From the NCBI GenBank assembly GCA_013368375.1, contig JAACJP010000003.1, positions 1,054,001 to 1,118,000 on the forward strand: 64,000 nucleotides of DNA, read 5' to 3'. The translations under genes were made by a program, and so were the position numbers. Every line of letters starts with the position of its first letter. The stretch's first letter is position 1. This stretch comes from Tricholomella constricta (taxonomy: Eukaryota; Basidiomycota; Agaricomycetes; Agaricales; Lyophyllaceae). Below the pieces are notes generated by a model. It did no database searches and was not told where the DNA came from. It worked only from the letters and a program-made list of their open reading frames with translations. Positions 1 through 15,091 of this stretch are shown piece by piece.

Positions 1-2025
1 ATAACGACCATTGTTGAAGCAACTCAATTGCCATCCATTCTGCCATACTTCCTGCAATCTATCAAAGACAAATCAATGTCGATCAGGCTCACCGCTGCTG
101 AAGGAACTCTGACGTGTATGAACTGTTTCAATCCACCGGACTTGGAAAAAGATAATCGTGCTCGCGACATCGAAACAGTGATACGAGTAACGGCCAGGGA
201 TTCTCAAGGGGACATCAGGGCGGTCAGCAGAAAGCTTTTTGAGGCTTACAAACTATTGCTGCCGAATCGAGTCGAGAGGTGAGCTCTGGCTTTCTGAGTA
301 GTCGTCTATATATTTCCACTCACGTTTTTTCCCAATAGCTTTACTGCACCTCTCAGTCCCAAGATGAAGAAATATCTTGATATCAAAGCTACTACCGTCC
401 ATCTAGAGCCTCTAATCACGCGCTCGACAACTACTTCGATCGCGAAGAGCCATCTTTCCTCTTCCACCTCTGCCATGTCTTCCACACGTGGTCGAACAGA
501 AACTAGTCGACCTCTCATTCATACTCGGTCTGCATCTTCGTCAGCCCTATCCAGTGATCAGCGATCAGTGACGGCAACCGCCAAATTACCTCCAGCGAGA
601 GCCCCGACGCGAAATAAACCTGGCAAAACGGATATGGCTCCTCCGCTCTTTGTCCCTGTACGACCGGCGCAGTCATCCAGGGTCGTGTCCGTATCTCGAT
701 CGACATCGGCCGTGGAATCTAGAACAGGCGTTGTGTCCACGCAAGCACTACGGCCTGCGGCGGCTATGGGTAGTGCGCATCCCCCAGTAGGGTTACCGAC
801 CCGCCCAACTTCGGCCAATAGCCATCGCGAAGTTCCACATCGTCCTCAAACACTGATCACAAATTTGCCTGGTACACAGGAGCTATCATCTGGACCTCGT
901 AGAGTGCCTATTTCAGACGTTCAGAGCTCCGAAACAAACAAGCAACTGAAAGTTGATGTTGCGAGAGCTAGAGTCAACTCCGCCGCTCCTCGTCCAATGC
1001 CAGCCGACCCAAAACCCCGAACTAATATGCCTCACGTTGCACCAATCCGCGAAAAAGCGAAACCCGTTCCGAAGGTGCGCGACACTCGCCTGCCCAGACC
1101 ACCATCGCCAGGAAAAACCGTAAAGTCTGGTGGGCTTACGCAGCCAACGTTATCACAACTCTCACGTCTTAAAGCTACCGCTGAGCGCAAGCCACCAGGC
1201 GCTGCAGCTCCCAAACAGCCTTGGGGTCGTCCAGCCTCGAAGTCAAGCACCTCACGTGAACCCACCGCCGCCCAGAAAGGCAACATAAAGCCTAGTCCTG
1301 ATTTAGAAGGCAAGGCTGATAGGCTCACCAAACCCACCCAGATCCCACTTCCTCCTTCTCCTATTCAATCTACCGCCGATTTACCGTCAAGCAACACCAA
1401 CGGCGAACCAACCTCAGTGTCCGAAATCCCTGCTGCTCCTCTACTTGCTCCTGTCACTTTACCGCAGGACGAATCTGGACTTCCTTGTATAACAAAGGAG
1501 GCTGCTGGCGTCCCTACTGAAGGGGATGACATTTCTCCTCCTCCTGCTGATCACGGTACACCAGTCTTAATTGAGGTACCACCAACACCGAACACTATTG
1601 ATGGTGACGGAGCGTCTTACTGTGGTGTTCAAAATGGCGGAAGGCTTCTAGTTGGAGACCACCTCGAGACGTCCAACCCGACTGAGGAGCACCTAGAGTC
1701 GGGAATTCCCACAACGCCTCGCGCGCTGCTTCTATCCGACACCAAGTCAGAGTCACCTACGAAAACACCAATATCGTCATTGCTGTCATCAATTCAGCGG
1801 GGTTTCTTGTTTACGCCTTCTTCGCCATTATCACCACCACAGTCATATCTGGCCCGAGGCCCTGGGATGCAGGACTTGCCTATTCCGTTTCCTTTGAATG
1901 TAGATGGCTCTGACGTTACGCAAGACCCTGCACAAGGCAAGAAACCGTTCATGTTTGGGGTCGGAGGTGATGATTATGGAAGGTCAACGTTAGGAAACGT
2001 AGAAAATTTGAACGTTCATAAGTGA
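1..2025 (+). CDS. CLASP/Stu1-family microtubule-associated protein, C-terminal part
   Basis: The reading frame is open from base 1, so the gene starts outside the window. Exon one (to 278) encodes the end of a TOG/HEAT-like CLASP_N domain: the stretch ending ARDSQGDIRAVSRKLFEAYK and the following LLPNRVES and PLSP segments match the helical repeat pattern of that domain. A 60-nt intron (279-338, GTGAGC...AATAG) joins it in frame to a long second exon of about 560 codons. That exon is low-complexity, rich in Ser, Thr, Pro and basic residues, with many SxIP-like and proline-directed stretches, as in the disordered tails of CLASPs that bind microtubules and end-binding proteins. CLASPs promote microtubule rescue and spindle assembly. 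The family call rests on the last TOG helices only; the tail is not diagnostic. The stop is at 2023-2025. Confidence 0.75.
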
Positions 2026-2144
2026 AAGAATCTAGCGTATATTCCTTCATGCCATGAATATTTTAGTAGCATAGGATAGATTTTCTGTGGGTTTGTAAGA
2101 CGGGTCTTGCTGCATTCTAGTATGAACGACGTACCCTGGAGCGG

Positions 2145-2495
2145 TTAATGCGTCAAGTACTTCCTTCCTTTATTCAGCCGCCGACCTAGGATGCGTCGAC
2201 CTCCAAGGCTCCTTTTTCGTGCAAGAAAGCCGTGCTTCCTCTTCCTTTTCCTCTGGGACGGTTGGTATTCAGCGCCCCTCTGGGCATGTCGCAATTGGAG
2301 TATAGAGCCAAGTATCGGGGATGACTTCCATGCAGGTGGAGTAGAAAGCGGTGAATGTGTGGGGCGGGAAAGTAGTAGCGGCTTTGGTGTTTGGAGGGAA
2401 ACGATGGAGAGAGAAGGTCGGCCAATGGAAGAGACTACGGGCAGACGGGGCAGACGGGCGAGGAGCTGCGCAAAAGCGCGTGGTATGCGAGGCAT
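2145..2495 (-). CDS. MRPL34: mitochondrial large-subunit ribosomal protein bL34m
   Basis: This single exon encodes 116 residues. The last ~45 residues are the bL34 signature: a [20 protein letters not shown] block, then [19 protein letters not shown] at the C-terminus. The first ~70 residues begin [16 protein letters not shown] and are Arg/Ser/Pro-rich with almost no acidic residues, as in a mitochondrial targeting presequence. The frame stays open 41 codons further upstream (to 2618), but the ATG at 2495 gives the better presequence. The protein is a small basic component of the mitochondrial 50S-like subunit. The gene is divergent from the alanyl-tRNA synthetase gene; their starts are about 250 bp apart (165 bp from the synthetase's upstream ATG), so they probably share a promoter region. 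Confidence 0.88.
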   Translation of the reverse strand: MPRIPRAFAQLLARLPRLPVVSSIGRPSLSIVSLQTPKPLLLSRPTHSPLSTPPAWKSSPILGSILQLRHAQRGAEYQPSQRKRKRKHGFLARKRSLGGRRILGRRLNKGRKYLTH

Positions 2496-2659
2496 TGTGT
2501 CGAACAGATAGCAGAGCGGACTGCACGACGCTGGCGATGGAGTCGGGAGTCGGGACCAACGGCGAGCAACTTTTGCAGCACGTGACAACGGAAAGTGCCG
2601 CTCATCACGCGGCGTCACGAGTCAGAAATTATCCAGATTACTGCACGGAAATCAGTTGG
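2496..2659. promoter_or_regulatory. shared divergent promoter interval of bL34m and alanyl-tRNA synthetase
   Basis: The two genes point away from each other across this interval, and both products act in mitochondrial translation. No clear TATA box is visible. Promoter function is inferred from gene orientation only. Confidence 0.4.
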
Positions 2660-2746
2660 ATGGTCGTAAATTGCAGGTTTCCGTTCCGACCGCCATCGAT
2701 CTTCTCTCGCATTCGCAGCGAAACTAATCGACGAGTCCTTTCCAGC
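2660..2746 (+). promoter_or_regulatory. in-frame upstream ATG encoding a putative mitochondrial presequence for AlaRS
   Basis: An ATG at 2660 opens a 29-codon in-frame extension of the synthetase. It begins [18 protein letters not shown] and contains five or more Arg and a single acidic residue, an amphipathic composition typical of mitochondrial import signals. The downstream ATG at 2747 starts the canonical cytosolic protein. Yeast ALA1 also makes two isoforms from one gene by alternative initiation, so dual targeting is a reasonable inference. Confidence 0.6.
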
Positions 2747-6309
<3,563 letters not shown>

Positions 6310-6654
6310 GCCGTTGGTTTTGATCTGTTGATTTCTTTCTTTGTGTACATAGTAGCGACTAGCGCGTGCCCTCGCTGCGCTCGGGTACTTGCGGTTACCG
6401 GTATAGTGGGAAAGTTACGTGTGAATGTGGTGACGTGTATTATGTGGGCAGCGAAATTGTTCGTTTGTTGGTTGTTTTCTTATTACCGTTCCTGTTCTCG
6501 ATTTCCTAATGTGTGTTTCCCAACACACGCTCGACCTTTGTGTTCTTGTTGCAGCCTTATAAAGGTGAATGCAGAACTCAAAGATGCACAAACTTTGCAG
6601 CCCAATATGGGTGAATGAGAGTGCAGAATGTCTGTGTGTTGGCATTCTTCTTCT

Positions 6655-7480
6655 TTCTTTTTTTTTTCTTTTGCATGGAGAGATGCTCTCTATGATGTGT
6701 TGCTGGCGCTATGCTTTCTTTTATTGCAATGGTCACGATCCTAAGGCTGTGAGCTAACGCTGGAAGGTCGGTCCAGAGCTTCAGAGGAGTGTGGTGTAGG
6801 CTTGTTCATTGTTCCTACTCTTTTTAATGCAATGCTGACGATCTTTGTTTTTTTTTATGCCAGTTATTTCATTGACCGTTTCCTACACTGTCCTCTCTGT
6901 TACAGCCGTCTCCTCAATCCAAGGACACGTTCTCGCCATCTGGAAGCTCCCTCCTCCTCCTGCTCCGTCCCGGCCTGGAATGCCTTCAGGAGGTTTGGTG
7001 ATGTTCAAGTGCTTCAACAGGAATGAATTTGAGTTTACCGCTTGTGCTTTACATGCGACATCAGCAAGGTGCAGTCTTCCTTTTTCTGGTTGTTTTTTTT
7101 TCTTTTGCATGGAGAGGTGGTCTTTGCGATGTGTTGCTGGCGCTATGCTTTCTTTTATTGTAATGGTCACGATCCTAAGGCTGTGAGCTAACGCTGGAAG
7201 GTCGGTGAAGGCTTGTTCATTGTTCCTACTCTTTTTAATGCAATGCTGACGGTCTTTGTTGTTTTTTATGCTAGTTATTTCATCGTCTCCTACACTGTCC
7301 ATCTCGAAGCTCCGTCCTCCTTCTGCCCCGTCCCGGTGCTCCTCCGAACAGCCTTCTCTTCGTATTCCTGTTCAGTCTCATGTCAGATACACCCGTTTCC
7401 TCAATCCAACGACACTGCACTCGCCATCTCGAAGCTCCGTCGTCCTCCTGTCCCGTCCCGGTCTGCTCGTCCGAAATCGT
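6655..7480. repeat. internal duplications in the 3' part of the Helitron
   Basis: A block with a poly-T tract, a CTTTTGCATGGAGAG segment, the GCTATGCTTTCTTTTATTG segment and TTGTTCATTGTTCCTACTC occurs twice, at about 6655-6890 and 7086-7290, offset 411-433 bp because copy one has ~22 extra bases. A second motif, a CCATCT(C/G)GAAGCTCC stretch leading into a CCGTCCCGG core, occurs near 6940, 7300 and 7422. The stretch 6393-7824 has no convincing gene; it is probably untranslated Helitron DNA. Confidence 0.7.
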
Positions 7481-7824
7481 GTTGATGGCTATGATTGCAT
7501 GTGGATAAATTAGAGAGGAAAGGTACATCGCTTTCTCTTCCATGCCTTTTTCATATCTGATTTTTCCTACCGGTTTTCGCAGTGTTTCGGTTTTGTTTTG
7601 AATTGCGATATATCTTTGGCGTACGGGTAGGAGATCCGAGTGTTCGGGGGTGTTGGAGGCTTGCGAGTTCAGCGGTATTGCAAGATTTTCTATTTACCAA
7701 CTCTGTTGCTGTCTTGTGGATTTCCTGCTTAACATCGGTGTTCTTTGATAGTTACATATTCGATACAAATACAGATGATAGAAGTTAAATGTATGAAAAG
7801 AAAACAAAGAAAAGTTTTGTTACT

Positions 7825-8880
7825 TTAATTTTCCGTCGCCTTCTGAATGTCTTCCTCATCATCATCAGAGACAGTTTTTCCACGTTTATGCTCCAAGTCT
7901 TCTTCTGATTCTTCTTCTCGTTTTCTTTTTTCTTTCGAAGTAGAGGATTCCGGAAGATCGTCCGGGAGATTATTATAATTCCATCGTTTGCGATACCCCA
8001 AACGACGACCTGTGGAACCTAAAGAGTAATGTAGGATTAATATCATTGAAACAAAAAGAGGAATACATACGTGTGCGACTGGTAATTGAGTCGCCTCGAT
8101 TGGAAAGGTAAGAAATGTTGACGACTTCAATTTCGACGAAAGATAGTGAGCGGTCAATGTTGCGCTCGCGTACCACTCTGTTCATGTGGCCTCCGAAGGC
8201 GAGGATGGATCCGACGATGACTTTCGGTCCATTAGTACCCCACCTCTTTTTAAATTCTGGATCTGTGAAATGAGCGTGGATAGGAAACACTGGGGCGTCG
8301 TGCGTCAAGGCGGCGTATTGCGAGAGAGACATAGTGAAAGTATGGTCACCAGCATTGAAACTGGTAACTGTTCCTGCAATGGTGACATACGGATTAACGT
8401 TGGTATTGACGCTGCTATCATCGATAAGAAAGAGCTAGGGAAAATTGATTTCAGAAAGAGTTATAAAAGTAATCATTAGTGAGTTGCGACGTACCTGCTG
8501 AACGTCTCCTAGAAAAGCATATTCTCCAATGTCTTGGTCCTCCTGGATAATAGCTGCAGGAATTTTTTTGGGAGTAACAGAAGATATCTAGTGGGATGTC
8601 AGGATAAGAATGCATAAAGAAAAGATGGATAATAGGAAATGCGACGTACATTGGCAACGACGAATGCTTTTTGGAAGTCAGGCATGTTCATGATTTTTGC
8701 TGCCATGTCATCGGAAGTGAAGTAGCGAAAGAGGCCAACGGTGCCACTTCCAGTACCTTCAATGACGCAAAAAGTGGCGTCGAAAACTAAATGACGCTGT
8801 CCTTTTGAAGGATCAAGAGCTCGAGGTTCTTGCAATAAAGCAATGCCGGAGATGGAAACGTGACCAGGTGTGCTGTTCAT
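7825..8880 (-). CDS. Helitron-borne OB-fold-like protein, putative single-strand DNA binder
   Basis: Four exons join in phase (8880-8650, 8587-8495, 8434-8071, 8018-7825), encoding 293 residues. All introns start GTACGT or GTATGT and end TAG. I do not recognise the exact family. Residues ~110-210 alternate short beta-like stretches (PYVTIAGTVTSF, TFTMSLSQY, PVFPIHAHF, KVIVGSILAFGGHM, LSFVEIEVVNIS) in the order expected of an RPA-type OB-fold. The C-terminal ~60 residues are a charged tail with an RRLGYRKRW basic patch and alternating Lys/Glu runs, a likely nuclear localisation region. An alternative ATG in frame lies at 8940. The gene lies just downstream of the Rep/helicase on the same strand, so a role in handling single-stranded transposition intermediates is inferred, not shown. 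Confidence 0.65.
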
Positions 8881-9027
8881 TATGGTAGTGGTAGTGGTAG
8901 AAGAAGTGTCTGTCGTGTGGCGAAACAGTGAGGTCAGCACTTTTCGTCATAGTGTGGAGAGTTGGTAATCAAATCGTCACAGGCTTTCAATGAAGTGCAA
9001 TTCTTTACATTATAATGGTTTGGTTCA

Positions 9028-12000
9028 TTACACGTCATCTAAAAGTACTTCTGAATAGACGACATTACTTGTTTTGAAGCCGGCACCTTCAGGCAGCAGG
9101 ATATGGACGTTGTGAGAAGAAGTCGCCCGTGATAAAGCGACGTACAGCTGTCCATGGCAGAAGACAGGCGATATCAAATGTATACCGACATATTTCAATG
9201 ACTGGCCTTGAGATTTGTTGATGGTCATTGCAAACGATAAGCGAACGGGAAATTGACGCCGCCTGATGGTGAAAGGGTATCGGCGAGAAGAGGGCTTCAG
9301 TGTAATCCTTGGAATAAAAGCTTTTTGTCCATGGTGGTCGCCACCCATGATGATAACTTCCAAAATGCAGGGATATGCACGAAGAAGGATCATCCTCGTG
9401 CCATTGCATAATCCTTTCCCTGGATCCAAGTTGCGCAACAGCATCAGAGGACATCCTATTTTCATCTTCAGTTCCGAGAGCGGCAGCGAAGGGCTATTCA
9501 GGGTACGAAAGAAGTCTTCGGGAACGTCGTCACGTATGCCTTCGCCTTCGTCCTCCAAGCTGTCTGCACTGTAACACATGATTTCCTGGCCTTGCATGTT
9601 GTTAAGAATTTTTTCATTTGTCTGCTGAACGTCGACGTTTCGTGGCGCAAGAATGGCATGCTCTAGGAAATAATCGACAGGAGGAGGGGTAAGGGGAACG
9701 TCGCCGATGTCTCCATAGATTTGGTCGATGAGTTCATCTTCGCTGAAAGTCACCATGGATGGAGGAATGTCAATCTTTCCATCCTCATCAACATTTCGTC
9801 CATGCCCCACGTCCAGCAACCATTGAGAAAAACAGACGTCTTCTGGTGAATGCTGAAGTCGCATGTTAGTATGCAATTTCAAGACGTGCATCTCGTTCCA
9901 CAGGTTTGATTTTCGCAAACAGGTGTTCACGACGTCGGCGCGCGATCCGTTTGGAACTACAGGCAGTATTTGCTGAAAATCTCCACCGAAAATCATCGTC
10001 AGGCCCCCGAATGGCTTTGGACAGTCACGAAGGTCGCGAAAGGTTCGATCGAGAGCTTCAAAACAATGCCGATGGGTCATTAAACATTCATCGTAGATAA
10101 TTGCCTTCGCCATTCTCAGCAAGTCGGCTCGAAGACTCTCTTTTGGGATGCTGCAAACTGAGGTGCTGTCAAGTGCGTCGATCGGGATCTTGAACATGGA
10201 ATGCGCTGTCTGACCATTTGGAAGCAAGAGACCTGCGAGACCTGTAGATGCCACACAAAGGATTATTATTCCCTCCGCTCGAACAGCATGACAGAGAGCT
10301 TGGTAGAGGTACGTCTTGCCACAGCCTCCAAATCCTTCGACAAAGAAGATCTTGCCTTCGTCATAGATTATGGACTGCCAGATTGCTTGGAAGGCATACT
10401 TTTGGTCTGTGTTCAATGAGAACATGAACTGACGGGCCACAATGCCTTCGCATGCAGTATCGAAGTTCATCTGTTGTGATATCAAGCGATTATGAAGTGT
10501 ATCGGACCAATTCAACTGTGATTGTGGCATCGATGGGAAGTCGGAGAGAGCGTGTCCTGAATCGTGAAGGATGTTGTCGATAAGGTGTAAGCCAAAGTCA
10601 TAAACTTCACTTTGCATCACCGCTGTACGCCCCACTTGATAGAGTTTGTGGCGTAGGTCATCACAGATGTTATCGCGAAAACGGGTCCACAGTGCATTTG
10701 GTTCTGCAGGGGTACAGAAAAGCAATAACGTGGTGAACAGGTGTCGAAGTTGCGAGCCTGATTGGATTTCAGCTGCATCTCGTAGGCATATTTCCCATTC
10801 TCCATCGTCTTCTAAGAGACCGAGTTTTAGACAGGCGTCGTGAAATGTTTTGCACAGTTCACCATCGACCGTTCGCAAGTCTTCGAATGACTTGGGACCT
10901 TTCGTGACCATCAACAGTGTTCGAAGATGAAACCGTTCTCCGGCAGTTGGTCCGACATACACCATACGTCCGATGGCAAAAGATTCGCGTTGTCGGCGAT
11001 GCCATTCCTTGGACTGTGGATTGCTTGCACTGGCTTTAATGACAAAGTGGTTGGGAAAATCTTGATAAGTGAGAGTTCGTGCTAAGTCGCCTGTAGGACC
11101 TGGAAGCTGATTGGTTTTGAAGAAGGCCATTAGAGGTGTATCAGTGTTTTCTCCACATTCAACAATGTGCGCTGCATTGGCGGAAGGATCGAATATGATC
11201 CGTTGCTCATGAGGAAGATGGATTTGCAGAGGCACCACGTTCGGTTTTTGACCTGTGTAGGATTCAGTTCCATGTGAAACATTATTTTTGTTGATAGGCT
11301 TACCATGTAGATTGAATTGAAGAATCCGCCAAGCAGCTTCGATGGACGAAAAATAACGACCATCAATGTATTGTTTGACTTCATCGTCGCGGTCATGCAA
11401 TGTAAGGGTCCCGCAGTCTCCGCCTTTGTCGATGTATTTGTTGATGTATTTCATAGATGCAAAGCAGACGGCGCATTCAACGTTTGTATGGCACTGAAGC
11501 CATAGCATGCAGTATGGATTATGAGGTACAATCCACCGATTATCGAGCATGAAACCTCGGACTTGATAGCTGCGACCATCATCACGACGTGCGTAAGATG
11601 GATAACCATCGCTATCCATGGTGGTATATTGTTGAAAGGGTTTTGGATAGCCATAAATGCATTTGCCGTCGCGCATGCAAGGTGCGTTAGGATTACAAAT
11701 GCCGCAAGGTCCATGTACCATGAATTTCTTGACGACGTCAAATAAGCGAGATTGTGTCACTGGATCGGGCCATTGAGCGCTGATGATACTGTCGACAATA
11801 TCAGGAGAAAGGAGTTTATATTCTGCTTTTAAGAATATCAAGAGGTGCATGTGTGGAAGCCCCCTTTTCTGGAACTCGATGGCGTACACATGAGCGACAC
11901 AGGGTCCAAAAATGCCGTCTTCGAGAATCGCCTTCATAAGCGCTTTCTTCTTCAGTTGAAAGACACGCGCTACCAAGTCAGGTCGATCAGCAACTGTTTG

Positions 12001-13665
12001 TCCAGGAAGCAATTCCCGTTGAATCTCAGGCCACTTTGGGTTTGCGGTCATCGTCAAAAAAATGTCGATCTTTTTGAAGTGCCGTGCAATGGCCATGCCA
12101 TCCAGGTATCGCTGATGCATGTCTCGTGGACCCCCAAGATAAGACGATGGGAGGATGACACGCTGTCCTAATTGATTAAGGTCAACACGGTCATCGTTCA
12201 TTGATAATGCATCTTCTATTCCATTCAACAATGTAACGCGGAGTTTGTGTTGCTGGGTGCGAATGAAATGAAGTCGTTCTTGATCGATGCAGGCGAACAT
12301 GTCTACCAAGTACGTCTGAAACAATCGACATCCCCGTAGAATTGTGGAAAATTCGTTGCGGCGTGGATGGATCCGGTATGCTGTGTGCTGTAGCAGGGTT
12401 ATCCGCCTCGGATTATTGGGAACTCGCAGTTCATAATACCAGCCAGGTTCTCCGAAAGGAAAGAGAAGGACGTAGTGCAAGGGAGTATATGCTGCATGTC
12501 CTTCGCTGATACGGTAGAGCTGTAAATGATCCCGATTGTTCTGTGGATTGTGATAGTGCTGAGGTCGAAGATGAATAATAATATCACGATGGTCGCCTTC
12601 GAAAATGTTCTCTCCAGGTAGGATGACACCCACTTCATCGGCAGTTGGTAAATTATAGCGTCGAGGATCATGACCTGGAACAACACAGAGTTTGACGGTG
12701 TAATCTGGAGCATCATACATTCGCAAAACTTCATATGCATGTTGATATATAGGCGTATAGGCGTTGTAGTTCCACATGATGCGTTGAAGAACCTGCATTG
12801 TGTTGAGGGAGAGGTTTTCATTTCGAGAGATACGATATTGATATGCCTCGTGAGGATCGTAGATGTACAGTTGTGAATAGCGAGGAGGCGTAGTCTCTTC
12901 GGGAAGTAGGGAGCCTGACAGATGGCGAAGTTCTCCATGAATTCGGAAGACGGGAGGTCCATGACCGAGAACAGACCGATCAACCTTCACACCTAAAGAT
13001 GTAAATGCCAGCGCCGCATTGTATTGCACGATATTTGCTCGAAATTCTTTGCCTCCAGGAGTATCCGCCGTGAATAAATTATATAGAGGGGCTGGAGGGA
13101 CCCGGAGAAGAGGTAACTTTACTTTACCATGTGCACAACAGGTCCCAAATTCGGGATGACCGGCTCTCGACGATGAGACACGCTCATCAAGCCAATGAAA
13201 AGCATCACAAAAAGCACAAAGTATATTCATGATGCCTAAATCATGGGCAGGTGAAGTATCGAGAACAGGTTGTCGTGCAACGGAAAATAAAGAATTACGT
13301 GCTGCGAAGATATTGAGCATATATAGAACCACGAAGATGTAAGTACTCACTCGTTCGTGTCTCATTATGCAACACTGATGTTCGTTGTGTAGCAGTCTCA
13401 TTCTCTCTTCTCTGTGGATGATAAGGAACGGTAGGTGACGACGCTGTCTCTTGAAGGTAAGTGTCCATGTCTTCATGACGACGGCGTTGACCTGTAAAAG
13501 ATGTAGGAGCAACACCCTTGAAAAAATAACATAAAATTGAGCATCGTCTCAGTTTCGGACGCGGAAAAAACATACAGAGACTATCTCCGGTAGTCTCCAT
13601 GTCGTACGTGGCCGATAGGAGGGGCAGCGTATCCGTACAGATTTTCGAGTGGGCTCTTGAGCCAT
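9028..13665 (-). CDS. Helitron Rep/Pif1-type helicase (RepHel transposase)
   Basis: Three exons (13665-13576, 13516-13351, 13301-9028) give 1,509 residues with no internal stop. The N-terminal half is the Helitron_like_N region, including FHWLDERVSSS and FGTCCAHGKVKLPLL. The Rep nuclease shows the HUH-type motif GLPHMHLLIFL near 11,850 and the catalytic tyrosine motif YINKYIDKGGD near 11,450, with two Tyr four residues apart. The C-terminal Pif1-like superfamily 1 helicase has Walker A GFGGCGKT near 10,320, Walker B IIYDE, GGDFQQILPV, and the motif V/VI stretch INKSQGQSLKYVGIHL with YVALSRATS near the end. Rep nicks and joins single strands during rolling-circle-like transposition, and the helicase unwinds the donor. 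The first two exons are predicted from splice signals only. All catalytic motifs are present, so the element may be active. Confidence 0.93.
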
Positions 13666-13940
13666 GATGCGACGATGGAAAGAAAAGGAAAATCAATGGT
13701 CACATCTGCTGTCACGTTGCCGAGGTGCATAAATAAGTGGAGCACCCCCAACAAAGCGAGATAGCAGCGTGGCACAACCGCCCCGCTTTCGATAATGAAA
13801 GAGACGGAGGCCGCCATCATTCCATCCATGAGATCTGACAATGGCGTACAGAGATCTCATTCGGCACCCGCATCGCGCCCGCCTCACTCCCCGCAAGACG
13901 TGGGAAAGTGCCCGGCATCTAGCTACTTTAGTAGTACTGA

Positions 13941-14265
13941 TATCAAGAATGTATGATATTGAGTAAAAGGCGACTCGCAGTGCCACTCGAAACAAATAAG
14001 CGCATACATCGGAAGATGCCGATGGACGACCAGTGCGAGTGTACTAACAACGCAACCGCCGTCTACATCAAGTCATCCCGGGCGTGCGCAAGGTGAGAGT
14101 TTCCTGACGACTGTTCGGACTCGAAGTATAGGTCCAGGAGACGCATTTTGCAACTTGAAGGGAGCGTAACCGATGGAAATGGGGATGGATGGCGGGACTT
14201 TGGTCTGGATGTGCAACAAGGCCAAATTCTGACTTTTTTGCGTTCAGGCCAAAACTACCACCAAA
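13941..14265 (+). promoter_or_regulatory. RPS18 upstream region
   Basis: This interval lies between the proposed Helitron 5' end and the RPS18 ATG. It has no supported ORF and should contain the S18 promoter and 5' UTR. A pyrimidine-rich TTCTGACTTTTTTGCGTT tract lies 20-40 bp before the ATG, as is common at ribosomal-protein transcription starts. Confidence 0.4.
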
Positions 14266-14898
14266 ATGTCGCTCGTCGTCCCCGAGGCCCACCAGCAATT
14301 CCAGGTGCGTACGGTATGCTAGAAGATTGTGGATGGGGTGTTCATTTCGGCATCGCAGCACATCCTCCGTCTCCTCAACACTAATGTTGACGGCAAGCGC
14401 AAAATCATGTTCGCCTTGACCGAGATCAAGGGTGTCGGTCGCCGCTACTCCAACCTGGTATGCAAGAAGGCCGACGTTGACCTTAACAAGCGGTGCGTGT
14501 TGCTATGTGGTTTGAGATGAAGCTCTAGGGTTTATTGTCCTACAGCGCTGGAGAGCTCAACTCGGACGAATTGGAACGCATCGTTACCATTATCCAAAAC
14601 CCCACTCAATTCAAAATCCCCACTTGGTTCTTGAACAGGCAAAAGGACATTGTCGATGGGAAGAACTCGCAGATTCTGTCGAACGGCGTGGACTCGAAGC
14701 TGCGTGACGATTTGGAGCGACTGAAGAAGATCCGTGCTCACCGTGGTCTGAGGCATTACTGGGGCCTGCGTGTCAGGGGTCAGCACACGAAGACGACCGG
14801 TAGGTGTTGTAGGATATCTGAGTGTCCTTGTTACTGATGATTATCACCTTCTAGGTCGTCGCGGGAAGACTGTTGGTGTGTCGAAGAAGCGCAACTAG
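14266..14898 (+). CDS. RPS18: 40S ribosomal protein S18 (uS13)
   Basis: Four exons (14266-14304, 14359-14492, 14546-14799, 14855-14898) encode 156 residues, the expected size. The protein starts [13 protein letters not shown], a very short first exon as in many ribosomal-protein genes, then [20 protein letters not shown], the helix-two-turn-helix [20 protein letters not shown], and ends [13 protein letters not shown]. The segment [20 protein letters not shown] is the conserved uS13 tail that contacts the tRNA and the 40S head. It is a core component of the cytosolic small subunit. All introns are GT-AG and in phase. Confidence 0.97.
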
Positions 14899-15091
14899 TG
14901 GGCACGTTCGGTTAAGCTATGGTTGTTTTGTATCCGACTTTTACTATGATATACATGCATGCATGCAGCCATGATTTCACGATTGCGCTGGGTCTGCTTG
15001 AGATGTTACTGGCACGTGAGCGACTTGTCTAGAAAGTTCGCGTGTGTTGAGTTTTATATACGAGTCCGCGTCGCGCCCAACATTTCAAAAA

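Larger units (their letters stand above)
6359..13940 (-). mobile_element. autonomous Helitron, apparently intact
   Basis: Read on the minus strand, the 3' end is a GC-rich imperfect hairpin (plus 6366-6392), then CGCTAG, then host T (position 6358 on plus is A). This is the classic Helitron CTRR terminus with a nearby hairpin. The proposed 5' end is TC at 13940-13939, preceded by host A (plus T at 13941), giving the usual insertion between A and T and a length of 7,582 bp. The 5' end is less certain because Helitron 5' ends carry little information. The element holds an OB-fold-like gene and a Rep/helicase gene on the same strand. It lies between the stop codon of the AlaRS gene and the promoter region of RPS18. 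Confidence 0.75.

Noticed and set aside
2496..2618. Longer bL34m start at 2618
   Set aside because: The extra N-terminus (MTPRDERHF...) contains acidic residues and does not look like a presequence; the ATG at 2495 fits better.
6802..7302. Small membrane-protein genes (MFIVPTLFNAML... frames)
   Set aside because: They come from the duplicated T-rich Helitron block, which encodes the same peptide twice with no conservation signal beyond the DNA repeat.
13581..13995. Additional Helitron gene on the minus strand
   Set aside because: Two overlapping frames without motifs or plausible splice structure; best taken as Helitron 5' leader around exon one.
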